In this document: positions 44,411-63,873 of the stretch, in pieces | Layout: every line of letters starts with the position of its first letter | How positions within the stretch are numbered: the first letter of the stretch is position 1 | Source: Amaranthus tricolor | Taxonomy: Eukaryota; Streptophyta; Magnoliopsida; Caryophyllales; Amaranthaceae | Length of the DNA stretch: 64,000 bases | Reading direction: 5' to 3' | Assembly: GCF_026212465.1 (NCBI RefSeq) | Contig: NC_080059.1 | Span: 9,462,311 to 9,526,310, forward strand | The notes under the pieces: generated by a model | Seen by the model: the letters and a program-made list of their open reading frames with translations, nothing else | The model's database searches: none | What the model was told of the DNA's origin: nothing | Translations under genes and position numbers: made by a program

Positions 44411-47319
44411 CTAGGGTAACCAACGAATTATGGTTTAGTGAGATAAGGGTAGCATGTATATCTACTTTAAGAATTGAGGACAAGATAAGCCATGATCCTT
44501 AGCATATTGTTTCCTTAATGATTGAACTCATACATGTCCACGTTGACATTTTATAAGAAATTATACGCATCACTAATATTTAAATTTAAAATACTAATTA
44601 ATCTGGCTCCCAATAAAAGGACATTTTGTCTTCACACATTGAAATCATATTTAGAAGTCAGTTTAGGAGACCAAGATTATTAGCTTGATTTGATTGTCCT
44701 ATTTTATTTCAAGCCACTACTTGCTTCTTTTACTTATCCTAATCTGTATCAGCCAAAATTCGTCTTTTTAAGTGTAGATAAGTCTTATAATTAAATACCA
44801 CTAATCTCAACGTGTTATCTATTTGATCAATTTTGGGATCAAGTATTTCGAGTCGATTTAAAATTGATTTTGAGTTCACATTGATTATTTTTATATAATT
44901 TTAAATTCATTTGAATTCGGATCAAAGTCGAGCTCAGTTACAAGGTCGAGTGAATGCTAGATTGTCGGATCTATTTTATACTACCACTAATCCTTTGTAC
45001 GGAAGAAAGTATTTGCAAAATAACTATAAGCGAATTGATTTTAGTATCACTAGACCGGTGTACAATTAAATTTATAAGGTGTATTTATTAAGAGTGAATA
45101 TAATAATAATATAAAATTGGCAACTTTAATAAAGTATAAGTAGAGGTGTGTCTTTGGATTCAAGCAGGTTTCGAACATGATATTTTCAATTGGATTACTA
45201 TCAGTTTTTGTGTGTATATAAATATCTTGACTATTTAATTTGATTTTTTATGAAGTTAATTTAGGTTAATTCAAATCATATTCCATTTTAATTAATGTGT
45301 AAATTTTGAACGACTTTTTAATAAGGATATCTTTAACAATATACTTCGTTTTAATATGAAAAGAAGTATATTGTTGTCCTTATTCAATAAACAATAGTGT
45401 CAAATTAATACTTCATTCGTTTCATATTATTTGTATCAAGCCAAGTTTTGCACTATTTATCATTTTATGGTAATTTACATGTTTTGGCTATGATACGAGA
45501 AAAAACGTAGTCATGTGAAATCTTGTTTTATTCGTTTCGTCATATATTTTCATACTATCAAATTTTTATAATTTTTAATTATGTATCACTTTAGATATAA
45601 CCAATCAAATACATTAGATTGCACAAAAATATATTTAGTGCAAGTATTTTAGAACGGATGAATTACTTGAAGTGTGAAACATTTGTTTGAATTGATTGTT
45701 TTTGGATGAAACCAACTAATATGGATCAAAAGATTTTTGTTGGGTGATAATATTTATAGTTCTAAAGATTGTACATAAAAATTAATCAATTTTCTATGTT
45801 ATTAATAATTTTAATTTTATTTTCAAAAAATCTAGTATAGAAATTAAGAATAGTTATATTTTATATAATAATTTTAACCTTTTAAGAAAAAAAATGGTAA
45901 AATAATATGATATAATTAAAAATATTATTTTTCCAAAGCAAAAAATATTAATTACATAAAATAATACAAGATTTTTTCTTATATATAGTTCTTAGGGCTA
46001 AAATATCATTTTATTTTCCTTTTTAAAATTAAATATTAGTTAATAAACTATAAATGAAGCATGTTTGTGTATATTGGTACAAATAAAATTAAATATTACA
46101 AGGATTAATTCGATAAAAAAATACATTACTTTATTATAAACACATATTACACCATTCGGTGTATAAACCAAGTGCGCGATATATGTATATCTAGATGAAA
46201 CTTGTTTGGCTATTCGAATGTCAATTTAGGTTTACGAAAATGTTTTACCAATTTAATCTATGTTATTTTAGAGTGCAATAACTCTAAAAGAAACAAAAAT
46301 AATTTATTTTTTCATTAAATAAGTATTATTAAATACAATTATTGAAAAGTATTATAAAATTATTAAAAAATATTTATTATTTTTATATTAGTCTATATTA
46401 AAATAACATAAACTAAGTTAATACAAGACTTATATTTTATGGTTAGTGTCGTTTTTTTGTACTTGTGAATAGTTGATGAAAAGATTCAAAAGATTGTATC
46501 TTTTGGATACTAATAGTTGATACTAATGATTAAAGGGTAATTTTAATGAAAATTGTGTACAAGTTTAGAATAGATAAATTATGATTTGAACTTGCAAAAA
46601 GGATAAGGAATAGTAAGCAAATTAAAAATAAAATACGATTATTAGAGACAAACTCATGATTTTACATTTAATTCTCAATGTGATATTATTAATTTAGCTA
46701 TAAGCCTATAATTGTTTGTATAATACTAGTAATTTTGGTTAATTAATGCACCTTCAAACGTAGCATGAGAAGAATGGATGCTTAGACTGGATTTGAAAGC
46801 GGTACAATAGAAGTAGAAGACACTTGCTAATTAGAGTTCTTCAAAACAGATTCGATGAGCTAATATTTTATCCAATCTTAGAACCGAAACCTTCTTAATC
46901 GTACCCCACTTCAAAATGAAATTAAAATAATCTATAAATTAATGTGAAAACAAAACCCAATTTTAAACATTCTGAAATACAAGATCCAAAATCGACCCGA
47001 TGACCCAAATGAACACCTTCATTGCTAATGTATAAGAAACTTGAAATGACTAAGGAGCATGTAGAATTCGAATGTGAACTAAGGCTACCTCCTTGAACAA
47101 AGTATATATCCATCTCAATATGAATTATCCAATAGTGTTGTACGTCTACATAAAATAATAAGACATGTATACAACATTAATGTTTTCACAATAAACAATT
47201 GTAGCTTTAAACACATGGCAATGAAGTTCCAATAAGAGATTACGAATTTATCCAAACAACCTTTGCATGACATTAGCTACTTAACACTAGACCGTGAAAT
47301 AGTACACCGGCGCTTTGAG
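44411..47319. other. AT-rich spacer with one dispersed-element copy
   Basis: 44813-44985 matches the GGTTGATTT-type element of 28405 and 63398. A Stowaway-like pair of ends occurs near 45415-45665 (TACTTCATTCGTTTCATATT / TTAGAACGGATGAATTA). The frame at 46922-47113 on the minus strand has no recognisable motif. No gene is seen. Confidence 0.45.
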
Positions 47320-48656
<1,337 letters not shown>

Positions 48657-50728
48657 TAAGATTATTCAATGTCCACCAAAATATCTCATTTACTTTTTCA
48701 CGATATCCAATGTAATTATTCAATGGTTAATATCTCTTATTATACAAAACCAAATATTATAAAAAGTGGATAATAGTAATCTTTACATTGAGATGAATCA
48801 AACAAGATCTAACTTGACAATGTTTTAATTCATAGATTAAGAATGAAATACAAATTAAGAGTAAAATTAAGTGTTAAAAAATAAATGAGACATTTTTAAT
48901 GGAATATAGGGAGTATCAATATGTAGAACCACAAGATTCATGACACCCACCTCAATCGATCAAGATCAAATTATGCAACAACCCCAATAGTAAGAATAGA
49001 GAAAAAATATAAACCCAACTTTTTTTTTTGGATGATTACGTGATAGACCGAAGGAAAAAAAAAGTTATATGAGAATCGTATGGACCAAACTTATAAAAAA
49101 TATGATATTTATTCTAACTTAGACTAAGCTTCAATTTTAAATTATTATGAACCTTATTTTGATTATAGGAAAATTGGTAAGATGGGTGCATAAATCTCTC
49201 ATTAATTAGCACCCTTGAAGATAAAGTAGTCCCTATCTAACATTTATGTCAAATTTTGTTATTATTATGTCTCTTTTGCCTTCACTATTTCCTCAAAATC
49301 AAGCCAGATGATCGGATGAACCGAAGTTAAGGAGGTCATGTTCCATTCTAGACTCTAGAGTAGTGTGGGTTTCTTACTTGTGCTTCATTCAAAATTGACC
49401 CAACCAATTCTCACATTATAGCTAGCCTTAAATTACTACATAAAAAACACTTTGTATTACTAGTATTTATTAGAAAATTAGTCTTCCTTTTTGTTTGATA
49501 CCCATATTATGTAGGGATATTTTATTGAGAATTATAAGTTGATTTAATGGTTGAAGTTTTTTTATTTTTATTTTTATGACAATGATTATTTTCACTTTTC
49601 GCTTAGCCTATAGAGGATTCTTAATCAGCGTTACCTTGATAAATTTTGTACTTTTTGATTGAATAAAAAATATCTTCTAAAATAGATAAATGTAATAATA
49701 TTTTATTTCATTTAAAAAAAAAATTTAAATAATATTCTAAATAATATTTTAAATAGTTACTATATTTATAGTCTAAATTTATGCCCGTGTTGTAAGAAAT
49801 AAGAATAGAGAAAAAGCGATAAGCTTATTATGAAAGAGAGAAATATAATTGTTAGCTCCAAAAAATTTGTCATGAAGCATTTGATAGTTAGCAAAAATGA
49901 GGTGGTATTGAAAGAGAAGGGATGTGATTTAGTTAAACGAGAGAGCTAAATTGTGTCGGGGGACCAAAAAATGGGTTGTCAATGTCTTTGTTGGGTGTAC
50001 CAGATGCCTCTCTTCCACTTATTATGGACCAACTAATTAACCTTCGTGTCTTTACAATATTTTTGGAACATAACTTTATCATCACTTTTCTATTCACAAT
50101 TTATTAGCATCATCTCCGGTCCAACTTCAACATTTCGGAGACCTTCTTCTTATTTTTCTTCAAATATAGGGTTAATTTTTCTTACAAGCTTGATATTAAT
50201 AAATTTACAAATTTAAAAATTTATTACAGATAATTGAAATTTCATAGTTGGAAAAAAAGATAAGTGTTAGATAAGATACGAACATAGGTGTTTTGCAAAG
50301 AATATAACACTTATTATAACTAAGATAAGACTCGATTCTCCTATTTTTATTTTAAACTCATTATTCCGTTCTTATCTTAAACCTACTACTCTATTGTAAT
50401 TGTAAATTTATTACAAAATATCAAAAAGAAAAAACACCTATAATTCATTACTTTACTAGAAACGAGAATTAAATTCCAATACAATTTAAGTAAATATCAA
50501 CCATAAACTATACTAACAAATAGGCCTAGAAAAATTTGGAGCCCTATTTTATAGCCTAATTTAGACATGTGAATTGACGTTTCTATCTTATACTATTGCC
50601 TTCGTTTATTTTTACTTGCAACATGCTTATTATTGTTAACAAGTTTTGATTTGACATTTATTCGTAGATTATCCTTACATATAATTAGTCATGAAAGATT
50701 TTGTTAAATTGGTCCAAATATATAGTTT

Positions 50729-50810
<82 letters not shown>

Positions 50811-52758
50811 GAATCAAATGAGAAGAATTATGAAAAAAATAGAAGGATTTTTTATTAGTCACTATATATACAAAAAAGGATATTATGTTATAAATTAAGA
50901 ACATTCTTCATATTAATGACATAATATCCTTTCTATGTAAGATAGTGACTTTTAAAATTAAGTGTTTTTGACTCGATTTTTTTCTCTTATTCAAATAAAA
51001 TGTGTAGAATACACTTGATTGTAAAAATCTGTACAACTATAAAATTGAAAGTTTTCTTTAATTCACATTTTCAAAATAATTATTAAAAGTATTTTTTTCA
51101 AATGAGTGTTATGTGACACAAAAAAAATAATACTTATGATTTAGTAAAAAAGAAAACTAACCAAAATGTCAAAATAATAAACAGTCAAACAAAATTAGAT
51201 AACTAATAATAATGCCAATTATTTAAAAATCAGGTATTGATATGATACATTATTAACACATTGTTTGGATTTACATGTTACAAAAAAAAAAATAATTTAT
51301 CCTAATTAAATTTTAAATTAAACTGCAATAAAAATAAGCAAAGATTTTCACTAAATTAAAAATGTGAATATTTTTTTCTCTCTCCGAAATTTTAGGGTTG
51401 AATATGGAGTTACTCCATGGAAACAAGCTTATAGAGAGGGAGGAGGATGACCTGTTGAATGTAACAGCTAGTAGTAACCTGAGCCGGTTTGTTCTTATGA
51501 GGGTCCATTCGCAAAAAATAAAGGCAAATGTTGGATTATTTAAAAGATTTCAAAAGGTGAAATTATTCGCGTGTAATGAGGGATAAATAGGATTATTCAG
51601 AACAATTTTTCCTATTATGTATTTGATCTCAGCATATGTGGTGTGGAAGAGGAGGTGTGGAAATTTGGTAGTTCAGAACTCTGGGTATGTTGAAATCAAA
51701 TACATAACCATTATTAAATTGTTAGATAATAATCTAAAAGTGTAATTATTCGAATGAGTGAAATATTAGATTATTTTTGATAATTTTTAGGGTATCACAG
51801 AAAAGGATAATATTAATAATTTGTTGTAATACATTATGTTCTACAATATGTATTTCTAATTTCTGCGTTATTAATCCATTTATAATTGCTTATATTATTA
51901 CAATTCACTGACGCCAGTGATAAACTTGATGCAGCAAATTATTTTTTTCGTCTTTTATTGATTTATGACAAGGAATTTATAATATTTGCATAAAAAAAAT
52001 TTATTCATATCCTGTGACGTGTAGACATTAAAAAGAAACGAATAGTCCTCGGATGTTCCTTGTACAAGATCTCTTTCCCATAGAGCTTTTCATTAAACTA
52101 AATTAAAAAAAAAAAAAACTAAATATCATTTGCATTTCTATTATATAAAAAAAAGATTTTTTCCAAAACAAATTATCTTATCCAAAGAAACTCTTTTCAA
52201 TAAAACGTTGAAAAATCCTTTTATAATATAAATCCCACAAGCCAAGTGATATAACAATACAATACTATTAAGTGACCCCCCCTAGAATTTGGAGTATGTC
52301 GGAAATAGGGGTTAGATGTACACAGTTTTACTCTTATTAAAAAAATTATTTCTTATGGACATAAATCATATGTAACTTCTCATAAATAAAAAGTACACTT
52401 ATTTTAACGAGCCATCTTAACTTATTCTAATTCCAAACCCCACAAGCCAAGCAGTGGCGGACCTAGGAATTGAACTATGGGGTTGCATAACTTAATTGAT
52501 AAATATTTAGCTAGTTTCTTTTTTTGTCGATAAATGCTATATATATCACCCATAAAACGATAGAACAATGTAAGATGTATTTTTCAAATAGAGAAACTAT
52601 TTTTATATCCTTAATTCCAACCGATCAAGATAATACTCTCTTTTTCTTATTGTTGTTGCTATTTTAACTATTATAGTATTATGTAGTCACATGTATAAAA
52701 CTTTGATCAATATTATCTTAAAACTACTAGGTATTAATTATTAAGTAATAAAACATAA
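48657..52758. other. Gene-free spacer
   Basis: No recognised coding family. The 62-codon frame at 51398-51586 has no known motif. Contains the (TA)n tract at 50734-50807 and, at 52455-52475, GCAGTGGCGGACCTAGGAA, a terminus seen in dispersed plant elements. Confidence 0.5.
50734..50807. repeat. (TA)n microsatellite
   Basis: A 74-bp near-pure AT dinucleotide run ending TATATATG. Confidence 0.95.
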
Positions 52759-53194
52759 GGAAAAATTACCTAGAAAAATCCAACTTATTTATGATTTTCC
52801 TACAATAATCTTACCTATTAATTAACTATGAATAATCTCAAATTTAGGGGTATTTGCCTAAAATAAACTTGAGTAATTCGATGGCTTGTTTTAGTAGGTA
52901 ATTCACCAAAAAAGTAAAGTGAAAATTAATTAAAAATTAGAGAAAAATTTTAGAAATTTACATAAAAATTCTAAATATTAAAAAAATCATAAATTTTTTT
53001 AAACAATTTTTTCGACATTTTATTTTAATTTAAGTTTTTCTAAAAAAAATAAAACTTGCTATAGCAAGTCATCCGGTCACCGAGTTTACTCTAGGAAAAT
53101 ACCCCTCAAAATTAGAATTATTTATGGTTAATCAATAAGTGAGATTATTGTAGAAAAATCAAAAATAGATCGGATTATTCTAAGTAATTTTTCC
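52759..53194. mobile_element. Mutator-type MITE, GGAAAAATTACC ends (copy B), exact 9-bp target duplication
   Basis: The ends GGAAAAATTACCTAGAAAAA and ATTCTAAGTAATTTTTCC are inverted. AAAACATAA flanks both sides (52750-52758 and 53195-53203). It shares the terminal and subterminal text (ATTAACTATGAATAAT, GGGGTATTTGCCTA) with 15259-15559, but carries about 135 bp of extra central sequence. Confidence 0.9.
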
Positions 53195-53574
53195 AAAACA
53201 TAAAATAAAGTATCATTTATCAATTTTGACTACATTGTATTTTCATAAATTAGCAACTTATAAAAATACATAATTCCATAAATTTGGTATTAAATATAAT
53301 TGAGTTTCAAAAGGTGATCATGAAAGTCAAAATAATAAAAGCAAAAAGAAAAGAGAGGGATAACACACCAACATACAATTTAATCCTCAGACATTCAACA
53401 TTTTAATAAAAATTTAAATAGAAAACCATAAAATTCTACCAAAATTAGAAACTAATTCAATTAAATTACTCCAGTATAAAACTAAAAAAATTTATAAGAA
53501 ATTTGGAAAATATTAAATTAGTCCTTGGTTATAACTTCAAATTTGGGCTTTCCGTTTGAATTTCTTTTAATATA

Positions 53575-53847
53575 CTCCCTCTAATTCTTTTTCAATTGTC
53601 CTATTTTCTTATTTGGACAATATACTTTAATTGTCCAATTACTATTTTAAAACATAATTTTTGGACCAAATTGTCCTTATACCATTCATGTAATTACCAA
53701 AACACCCTTACTTTTTTTTACTAAACTACACTATTTAACCCTCCTAATATCCACTACATCACATGGGTATACTATTCAAGGTGGTCCCTCCACTTTCTTA
53801 ATATTCGTGCCCAACTCAAATGGGATAACTGAAAAGAATTGGAGTGA
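53575..53847. mobile_element. Stowaway MITE, 273 bp, TA target duplication
   Basis: CTCCCTCTAATTCTTTTTCA and GAAAAGAATTGGAGTGAG are inverted ends, flanked by TA at 53573-53574 and 53848-53849. A canonical Tc1/mariner-derived MITE. Confidence 0.88.
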
Positions 53848-53917
53848 GTATAATTTTCTATACTTAAACATTACCCAAGAAAGTTAATCAAGAAAAGGAA
53901 GTTTATCAAGAAACTTG

Positions 53918-54002
53918 ATGTAACGCAATGACATGCTCACCACATTAGTTTGTGTAGGTTGAGAGTTCGATCTGTACAAAACTCAAATATTATTTATCTT
54001 TT
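53918..54002 (+). repeat. tRNA-related SINE-like fragment
   Basis: GATGTAACGCAATGACATGC resembles a pol III A box and GGTTGAGAGTTCGATC a B box, about 35 bp apart. The fragment then ends in a T-rich tail. It is too altered to be a tRNA gene. Confidence 0.4.
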
Positions 54003-54037
54003 TTCTAACATGCAACTCCATGCTACTAACTAGGTCC

Positions 54038-58118
<4,081 letters not shown>

Positions 58119-58400
58119 GAAAAATTTGTAAAAAATACTCTTAATTATTGCTTATTAACTCATAATACCTTAAATTATTATTTTATCTTGTATACCCTTA
58201 AATATTGAGATAATTAACCTTGTATACTTTCAAATATTGCAAATTGACTAAAAATACCCCAAAAACAACTTGTTGAAAATAATGTGCATAGAGTTCAAAG
58301 TTAAGTTTCTAATAATTGAAGGTATACAAAGTATAAATAATTGTTGAGAGTATTTTGGATCAATTAGAAATAGTTAGAGAGTATTATTTACAAATTTTCC
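58119..58400. mobile_element. Mutator-type MITE, 282 bp, exact 9-bp target duplication
   Basis: The ends GAAAAATTTGTAAAAAATAC and GTATTATTTACAAATTTTCC are inverted. TAATTAAAA flanks at 58110-58118 and 58401-58409. Complementary subterminal blocks (TTGTATACTTTC / GGTATACAAAG) continue inward. Its ends start like, but are not identical to, the GGAAAAATTACC family. Confidence 0.88.
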
Positions 58401-58435
58401 TAATTAAAAAACATTAATTTTTAATGATGCGTTTT

Positions 58436-58580
58436 TATGATAAAATTATTTTTATTGGACTGACCCATATACATTTAGTATGTTACAGTTACTATTTATA
58501 ATTTTAAAATGATTGTTTATAAAAATGAGCTAATTATATAAATCCGTATCATAATAAGATAATTTCATACAAGATCAGCT
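58436..58580. mobile_element. Degenerate palindromic MITE related to 9318 and 55570
   Basis: The text ATTTATAATTTTAAAATGATTG and GAGCTAATTATATAAATCCG matches the units at 9318-9470. The ends are weakly inverted. Confidence 0.4.
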
Positions 58581-58900
58581 GATTAATAAAATAAAAAATT
58601 AGTATTTTAGTGGGATATTTTAGCTGGGGGTTATATCCTTAGACGTTGTGCGGTCGACGGATGAGAAAACCATGTACCGCAAATACAAAATAAGGTTGCA
58701 CCAAACATTGACAGATATTTTTGAGGGCAACACCAACAAAAAAATTTTGTATTGGCTCTGTCGTCAACTTAAATAAAAACATAATTTTTAATTATTTTAG
58801 AAAACATAAAATTTATTGAGGATGCTTACCAAAATAGTTTGCTTGTCCTGATGTTAGTGGCAAAGTAATTAAAATATTCAACCAATAATTCAACAATATA

Positions 58901-59146
58901 CTTCCTCCGCTATTAAATACTTACTATATTACGGTATTATCACTATTAGTTGTTCAAGCTTATTTTATATATTACAGAGAAAAAATATAGTCAATTGGGA
59001 TTTTATTTAAATCATCGAATCGCATATTTTCTTAATGTTAACTTTTTATTTTTAAGATGTACATCGTTCAATATATAAATAATCAAGATAATATATTAAA
59101 TTATGTAAAAAGTTAAATATAGCAAGTATAATAGAACAGAAAAAAT
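58901..59146. mobile_element. Stowaway-like MITE
   Basis: CTTCCTCCGCTATTAAATAC at the left, preceded by TA, faces AGCAAGTATAATAGAACAGA at the right. The interior is shared with the copy in ZIP intron 2 (26597-26823). Confidence 0.6.
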
Positions 59147-61621
59147 ATATAATTAAAAGTAATTCAACAATGAAAAATTACTTTGGTTGCCCTTTCTCAT
59201 TAACAAAGCCAGATGACTCACTTTTTATTCTCTAATTAATAACTATCAACATACAATATTTAAATTTATCAAATATTCTTTTAATTGGTAGCTTAAGGTT
59301 ATCTTAAAACCAACAAAAATAATCAATACATTTAGTTAATCAAACAAATAACCTATAAAAAGCCAACTAGCGGTCAACATAAACATTTGTCGAACATTCC
59401 ATATTAGTTTTTTCTTGCAGCCAACACAGGCAACATAACCAGTTAACTTAAAATCTCAAACATTGATTTTTTTTACTAAGCCTTTTTTCTTATTAAAAAT
59501 AATTAAATACAAATAAAATATTTAAAAAAAAACCAAATGACTTCTACAATATATATTCCTTTATTGGCATAAATTTCTAAGAATCTTTTGTTATATCAAT
59601 AACTTTAATACTTTATATATTATCGTTTTATAAATTTTTATTTAGTTAGTTTGTCATATCAAATAGACTTTAAAGTCAATAGCTATAGAATTACTATTTT
59701 TCAGTGGTGTGTTAATTATGTTATCGGTTTCTCAAATAACAAACCTAATCAATCCAAATATACTCAGAAGATATAGTCGAGTGAGAACTGAAAATTAAGA
59801 CATATCTCAATATGTGCAAACCCTCTCCAAGCTAGTCTTATCAATGAAATGGAAAATTGATAAGAGCGGAGAGAGATTTAATTATGATAATAATGTGACC
59901 ACTTGATTCTTTCGATTTGGAGAACTAGCATAAATTATTTACATATTGTATTTCAAACTGAAAGCTGTATAATGTCATAGTAAACAAATATCTAAAACTA
60001 TTTGAAAGTTGTATAGTAGGATATGATTTCTTTGTATCTGTAGTATTATATAAATTGCTAATATTTTAAATATTTTTTTTATTTGGGTATGAAATTGAAT
60101 TTATTAGCCAACAACTATAATTTGACATTTTTAAACTTAGGACAAATGAATGGTGTAAGTCTATTTATGGGAAATGGAGAATCCAATAGTCTACTATAGA
60201 AAATTAATTTTTATTTCTTATTACAAATGAATCTACGAATCCAGTGTTACTCATTATTAGTCATTTACTAAACATGTTTGATCAACTAATATATTAAAAA
60301 TTAAAAGTTAATTAAAAAGTCAATCTAAAAACCTAACATCCCAATATCCAAATCCAATATGGTAACTTGTTATTTAAAGTACTTTTATTTGTGAGATCTA
60401 AATTTTAATAATGATGATCGAAACAGGATAACAATTCCCGTGAAAAGGAGGACAAAGAATGTTATAGATGGTAGTCGTAAAGGTAGTTGTCTTAAATTTG
60501 TACTATCTCTTTCTCAGTGGACTGTGCTTGTCCGACTGACTCACTCATAGACTGACCATGCAGCTACCATTTATACTTTGACGCACCACGAATACTTGCG
60601 CTTGATTATAATATGTTATATAGAAAATTTTTACAATTAGTAGCCAATATAATGAAATAAAAAATATATATTTTATTTATTTTTAATTTTTAAATAACAT
60701 GAAGATTAAAAGTTGAATATAGTAATGTATCGATGTATTTACAAATAAGAAATAGAACGTAGAGTGTAAATATGGTAAAATAATATTAAAAGTAAAAATA
60801 GGTTGAAGGGTATTTTATAAGTGCTAAATAAATCTATATAACTTATATGTCTTTCAAACAAATAGTCTAAAAGAGTACAAGAATATCCAAGCAATTACTA
60901 GAGGTTCCCTTGGTGTTGAGGCAAAATTGTAATATTTTGAATTGAGCTAATTTTGACTTTTGAGTAAGTCGTATTTGATTATGATTGATTAGGTTAAGTT
61001 TAGACAACTATAGGCCGACTACTATAGGGGCCAAATAAATTAAATGATTTTAGTTTTTCTTTAAAAAATCAATTTTGTTTATTAAGAATCATGTCTAAAA
61101 AAAGTTACAAAAATTGTTACACAATAAAAGTTAAGATGGCGAGAAATAATAACACGTTAACCAAAAGTTTCAAATAAATGAGATTGTTGATTTGACATAA
61201 ATGGTAAAAATTTGTATGGGGATTACTATAAAATTACTTTAAAAATTTGTCAATCAATTACTTTCTTCGTTCAAGTACACTTGTTATATTTAGTTTTCTA
61301 CGCAGTCTAATGCATTATTTTAATCATTTATATATTAAATTGTGTTAGACTAAATATTATAAAAATTTAATCTCATGAAAATATGGGACTAGACAATTCA
61401 AATAAAATCTATTAGACTAAATTTTTTCTTACAAATTAGCCGCACTATATTAAATAAACTTGAACAATTAATAATATCAATAACCATAACGTAACATTAG
61501 AAAATCTAAGTTAATCACGATTATTTGTAAATTACATGAAAAGACAAAAAAAAATTAATAAAATAATCAAAACAAAAATAAAATAAAATTATTAATGTCA
61601 TAAACCAATAAATACTCCCAA
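59147..61621. other. Gene-free AT-rich spacer
   Basis: No coding signal. A degenerate Stowaway-like element is suggested at 61259-61470 (CTTTCTTCGTTCAAGTACAC / ATAAACTTGAACAATTA). Confidence 0.45.
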
Positions 61622-61731
61622 TCGTTAAACTTCGCCACCCTTTTCATTTTATCGTCACCCCCTCTAAATGAAATTACGAATTTGCCCCTAATTTTTTAAA
61701 AATTACAACTTTGCCACTCCCTACAAATTTC

Positions 61732-61734
<3 letters not shown>

Positions 61735-61765
<31 letters not shown>

Positions 61766-61836
61766 CAATAATAATAATAATTAACTTTTTTATATTCTTC
61801 AAAAGGAATATAAATAAAATTAATAATAATAACAAC

Positions 61837-61868
<32 letters not shown>

Positions 61869-61935
61869 TAATAACAACAATAATAAAATTAAAAATAATA
61901 ATAATTATTCAAAAAGAAAAAAAATAAAATAAAAT
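61735..61935. repeat. (TAA)n tract, left side of member 3
   Basis: Broken TAA/ACAACAATA triplet arrays, interrupted by CTTTTTTATATTCTTCAAAA. That interruption returns inverted near 62800-62825, so the arms of the element are inverted copies of each other well beyond the TIRs. Confidence 0.85.
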
Positions 61936-61940
61936 AAAAA

Positions 61941-62000
61941 TGAATCGCCCAGAACCGGGCGATTGAACCGGGGTCCAATCGCACGGTTCTGGGCGATTCA
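61941..62000. repeat. GC-rich hairpin A of member 3
   Basis: TGAATCGCCCAGAACCGGGC at the left faces GGTTCTGGGCGATTCA at the right, with GATTGAACCGGGGTCCAATC between. A near-perfect 60-bp hairpin in AT-only surroundings. Confidence 0.92.
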
Positions 62001-62026
62001 TTTTTTTTTCTGTTTGGAAAATTTAT

Positions 62027-62248
<222 letters not shown>

Positions 62249-62385
62249 TAAAAAAAAAATCAATCAAAAGTTTTAAAATTACCGTTTCATTCTCTTGATC
62301 TTCCATTTTTCTTTTTTATCTTTTTCCTTTGATTTTTCTCCACTGATTGTTGAAGATTGGATTATGTTGATATATATTATTATTG

Positions 62386-62573
<188 letters not shown>

Positions 62574-62602
62574 AATTTACCAAAAAAAATGAAAAAAAAA
62601 AA

Positions 62603-62696
62603 TGAATCGCCCAGAACCGGGCGATTGGACCCCGGTTCAATCGCCAGTTTTTTGGCGATTGAACCGGGGTCCAATTGCCCGGTTCTGGGCGATTCA
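62603..62696. repeat. GC-rich hairpin B of member 3, extended
   Basis: The same outer arms as hairpin A (TGAATCGCCCAGAACCGG / GGTTCTGGGCGATTCA), but with an extra inner repeat: GATTGGACCCCGGTTCAATC, then CGCCAGTTTTTTGGCG, then GATTGAACCGGGGTCCAATT. It is nearly perfectly self-complementary over 94 bp. Confidence 0.93.
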
Positions 62697-62856
62697 TTTT
62701 TATTTTATTTTATTTTAGTTTTCTTTTTGAATAGTAATTATTATTTTTAATTTTATTATTGTTTTTATTATTATTATTATTATTATTATTAATTTTATTT
62801 ATATTCTTTTTGAAGAATATAAAAAAGTTAATTATTATTATTATTGTTGTTATTGA

Positions 62857-62890
<34 letters not shown>

Positions 62891-63003
62891 AATAAGAAAT
62901 TTATAGAAAATGGTAAAATTATAATTTTTTAAAAATCAAAGGTAAATTCGTAATTTCATTTAAAGGAGTGGCAATAAAATAAAAAGGGTGGCGAAATTTA
63001 GTA

Positions 63004-63833
63004 ACTCCCAAAATACTTGCCCACCTATAATTGATTTACCTAGCAAATTTTGGTATCAAATTTCTAGAAAGTTGTGCAAAGAAACAAGCTCAATGTAAGT
63101 GGAGGTTTAGGTACTTTCTCATTTAACGATGGAACACCCGTACCCTCATTTCTTAGGATAAGATACGGTACAATGAGGAATAAGATATGGTACATTAAAC
63201 ACGTAGCTACAATATGACCTGATTTTCGTTATTGATGATAATCAAATCATTCGGTTCTTTTGAAGTTTTACCACTTACCACTTTTAGAAATTTTTTTCGA
63301 AGTGGCGTTGGATTGGCAATTCTCTCATAAGAAAACTCTTTTCACCGGCAATTAGCATAAAAACCGTACAATGAATGTAAACTTTTATACTCTAATGAGA
63401 GGCGTTCATTTGAATCATCGGGTTGATTTAGAGTTAGGTGTTTTGAGTCGGTTTGAAATAAGGTTTTGTGTCCATATTATTTTTTATAGAAATCTAAATC
63501 ATTTTTGAAGTTGGATCAAATCAGATTCGATTATAAAATTGGCTAAACTTCAGATCATTAGGTCTGTTTTGAACAACTTTAATTATAATATATATCAAAA
63601 TGTAATTTTTAAATAATAATGGAAGTGAAAATTAAATTCAGCAATTTCAAACTTTTGCATAAAAATGTGATAAGTGATATGATAATAATATAGAGTAATA
63701 ATTTGAAAACTGATACTCTCTTTTATTCATCTTAAGTGTTTCATTTACTTTATGCACTTTATCCAATATAATGCACGTATTCAATCCTTATAAAAATTCG
63801 AAATCAATCACCATGATTTGTAAATGATCACAA

Positions 63834-63873
<40 letters not shown>

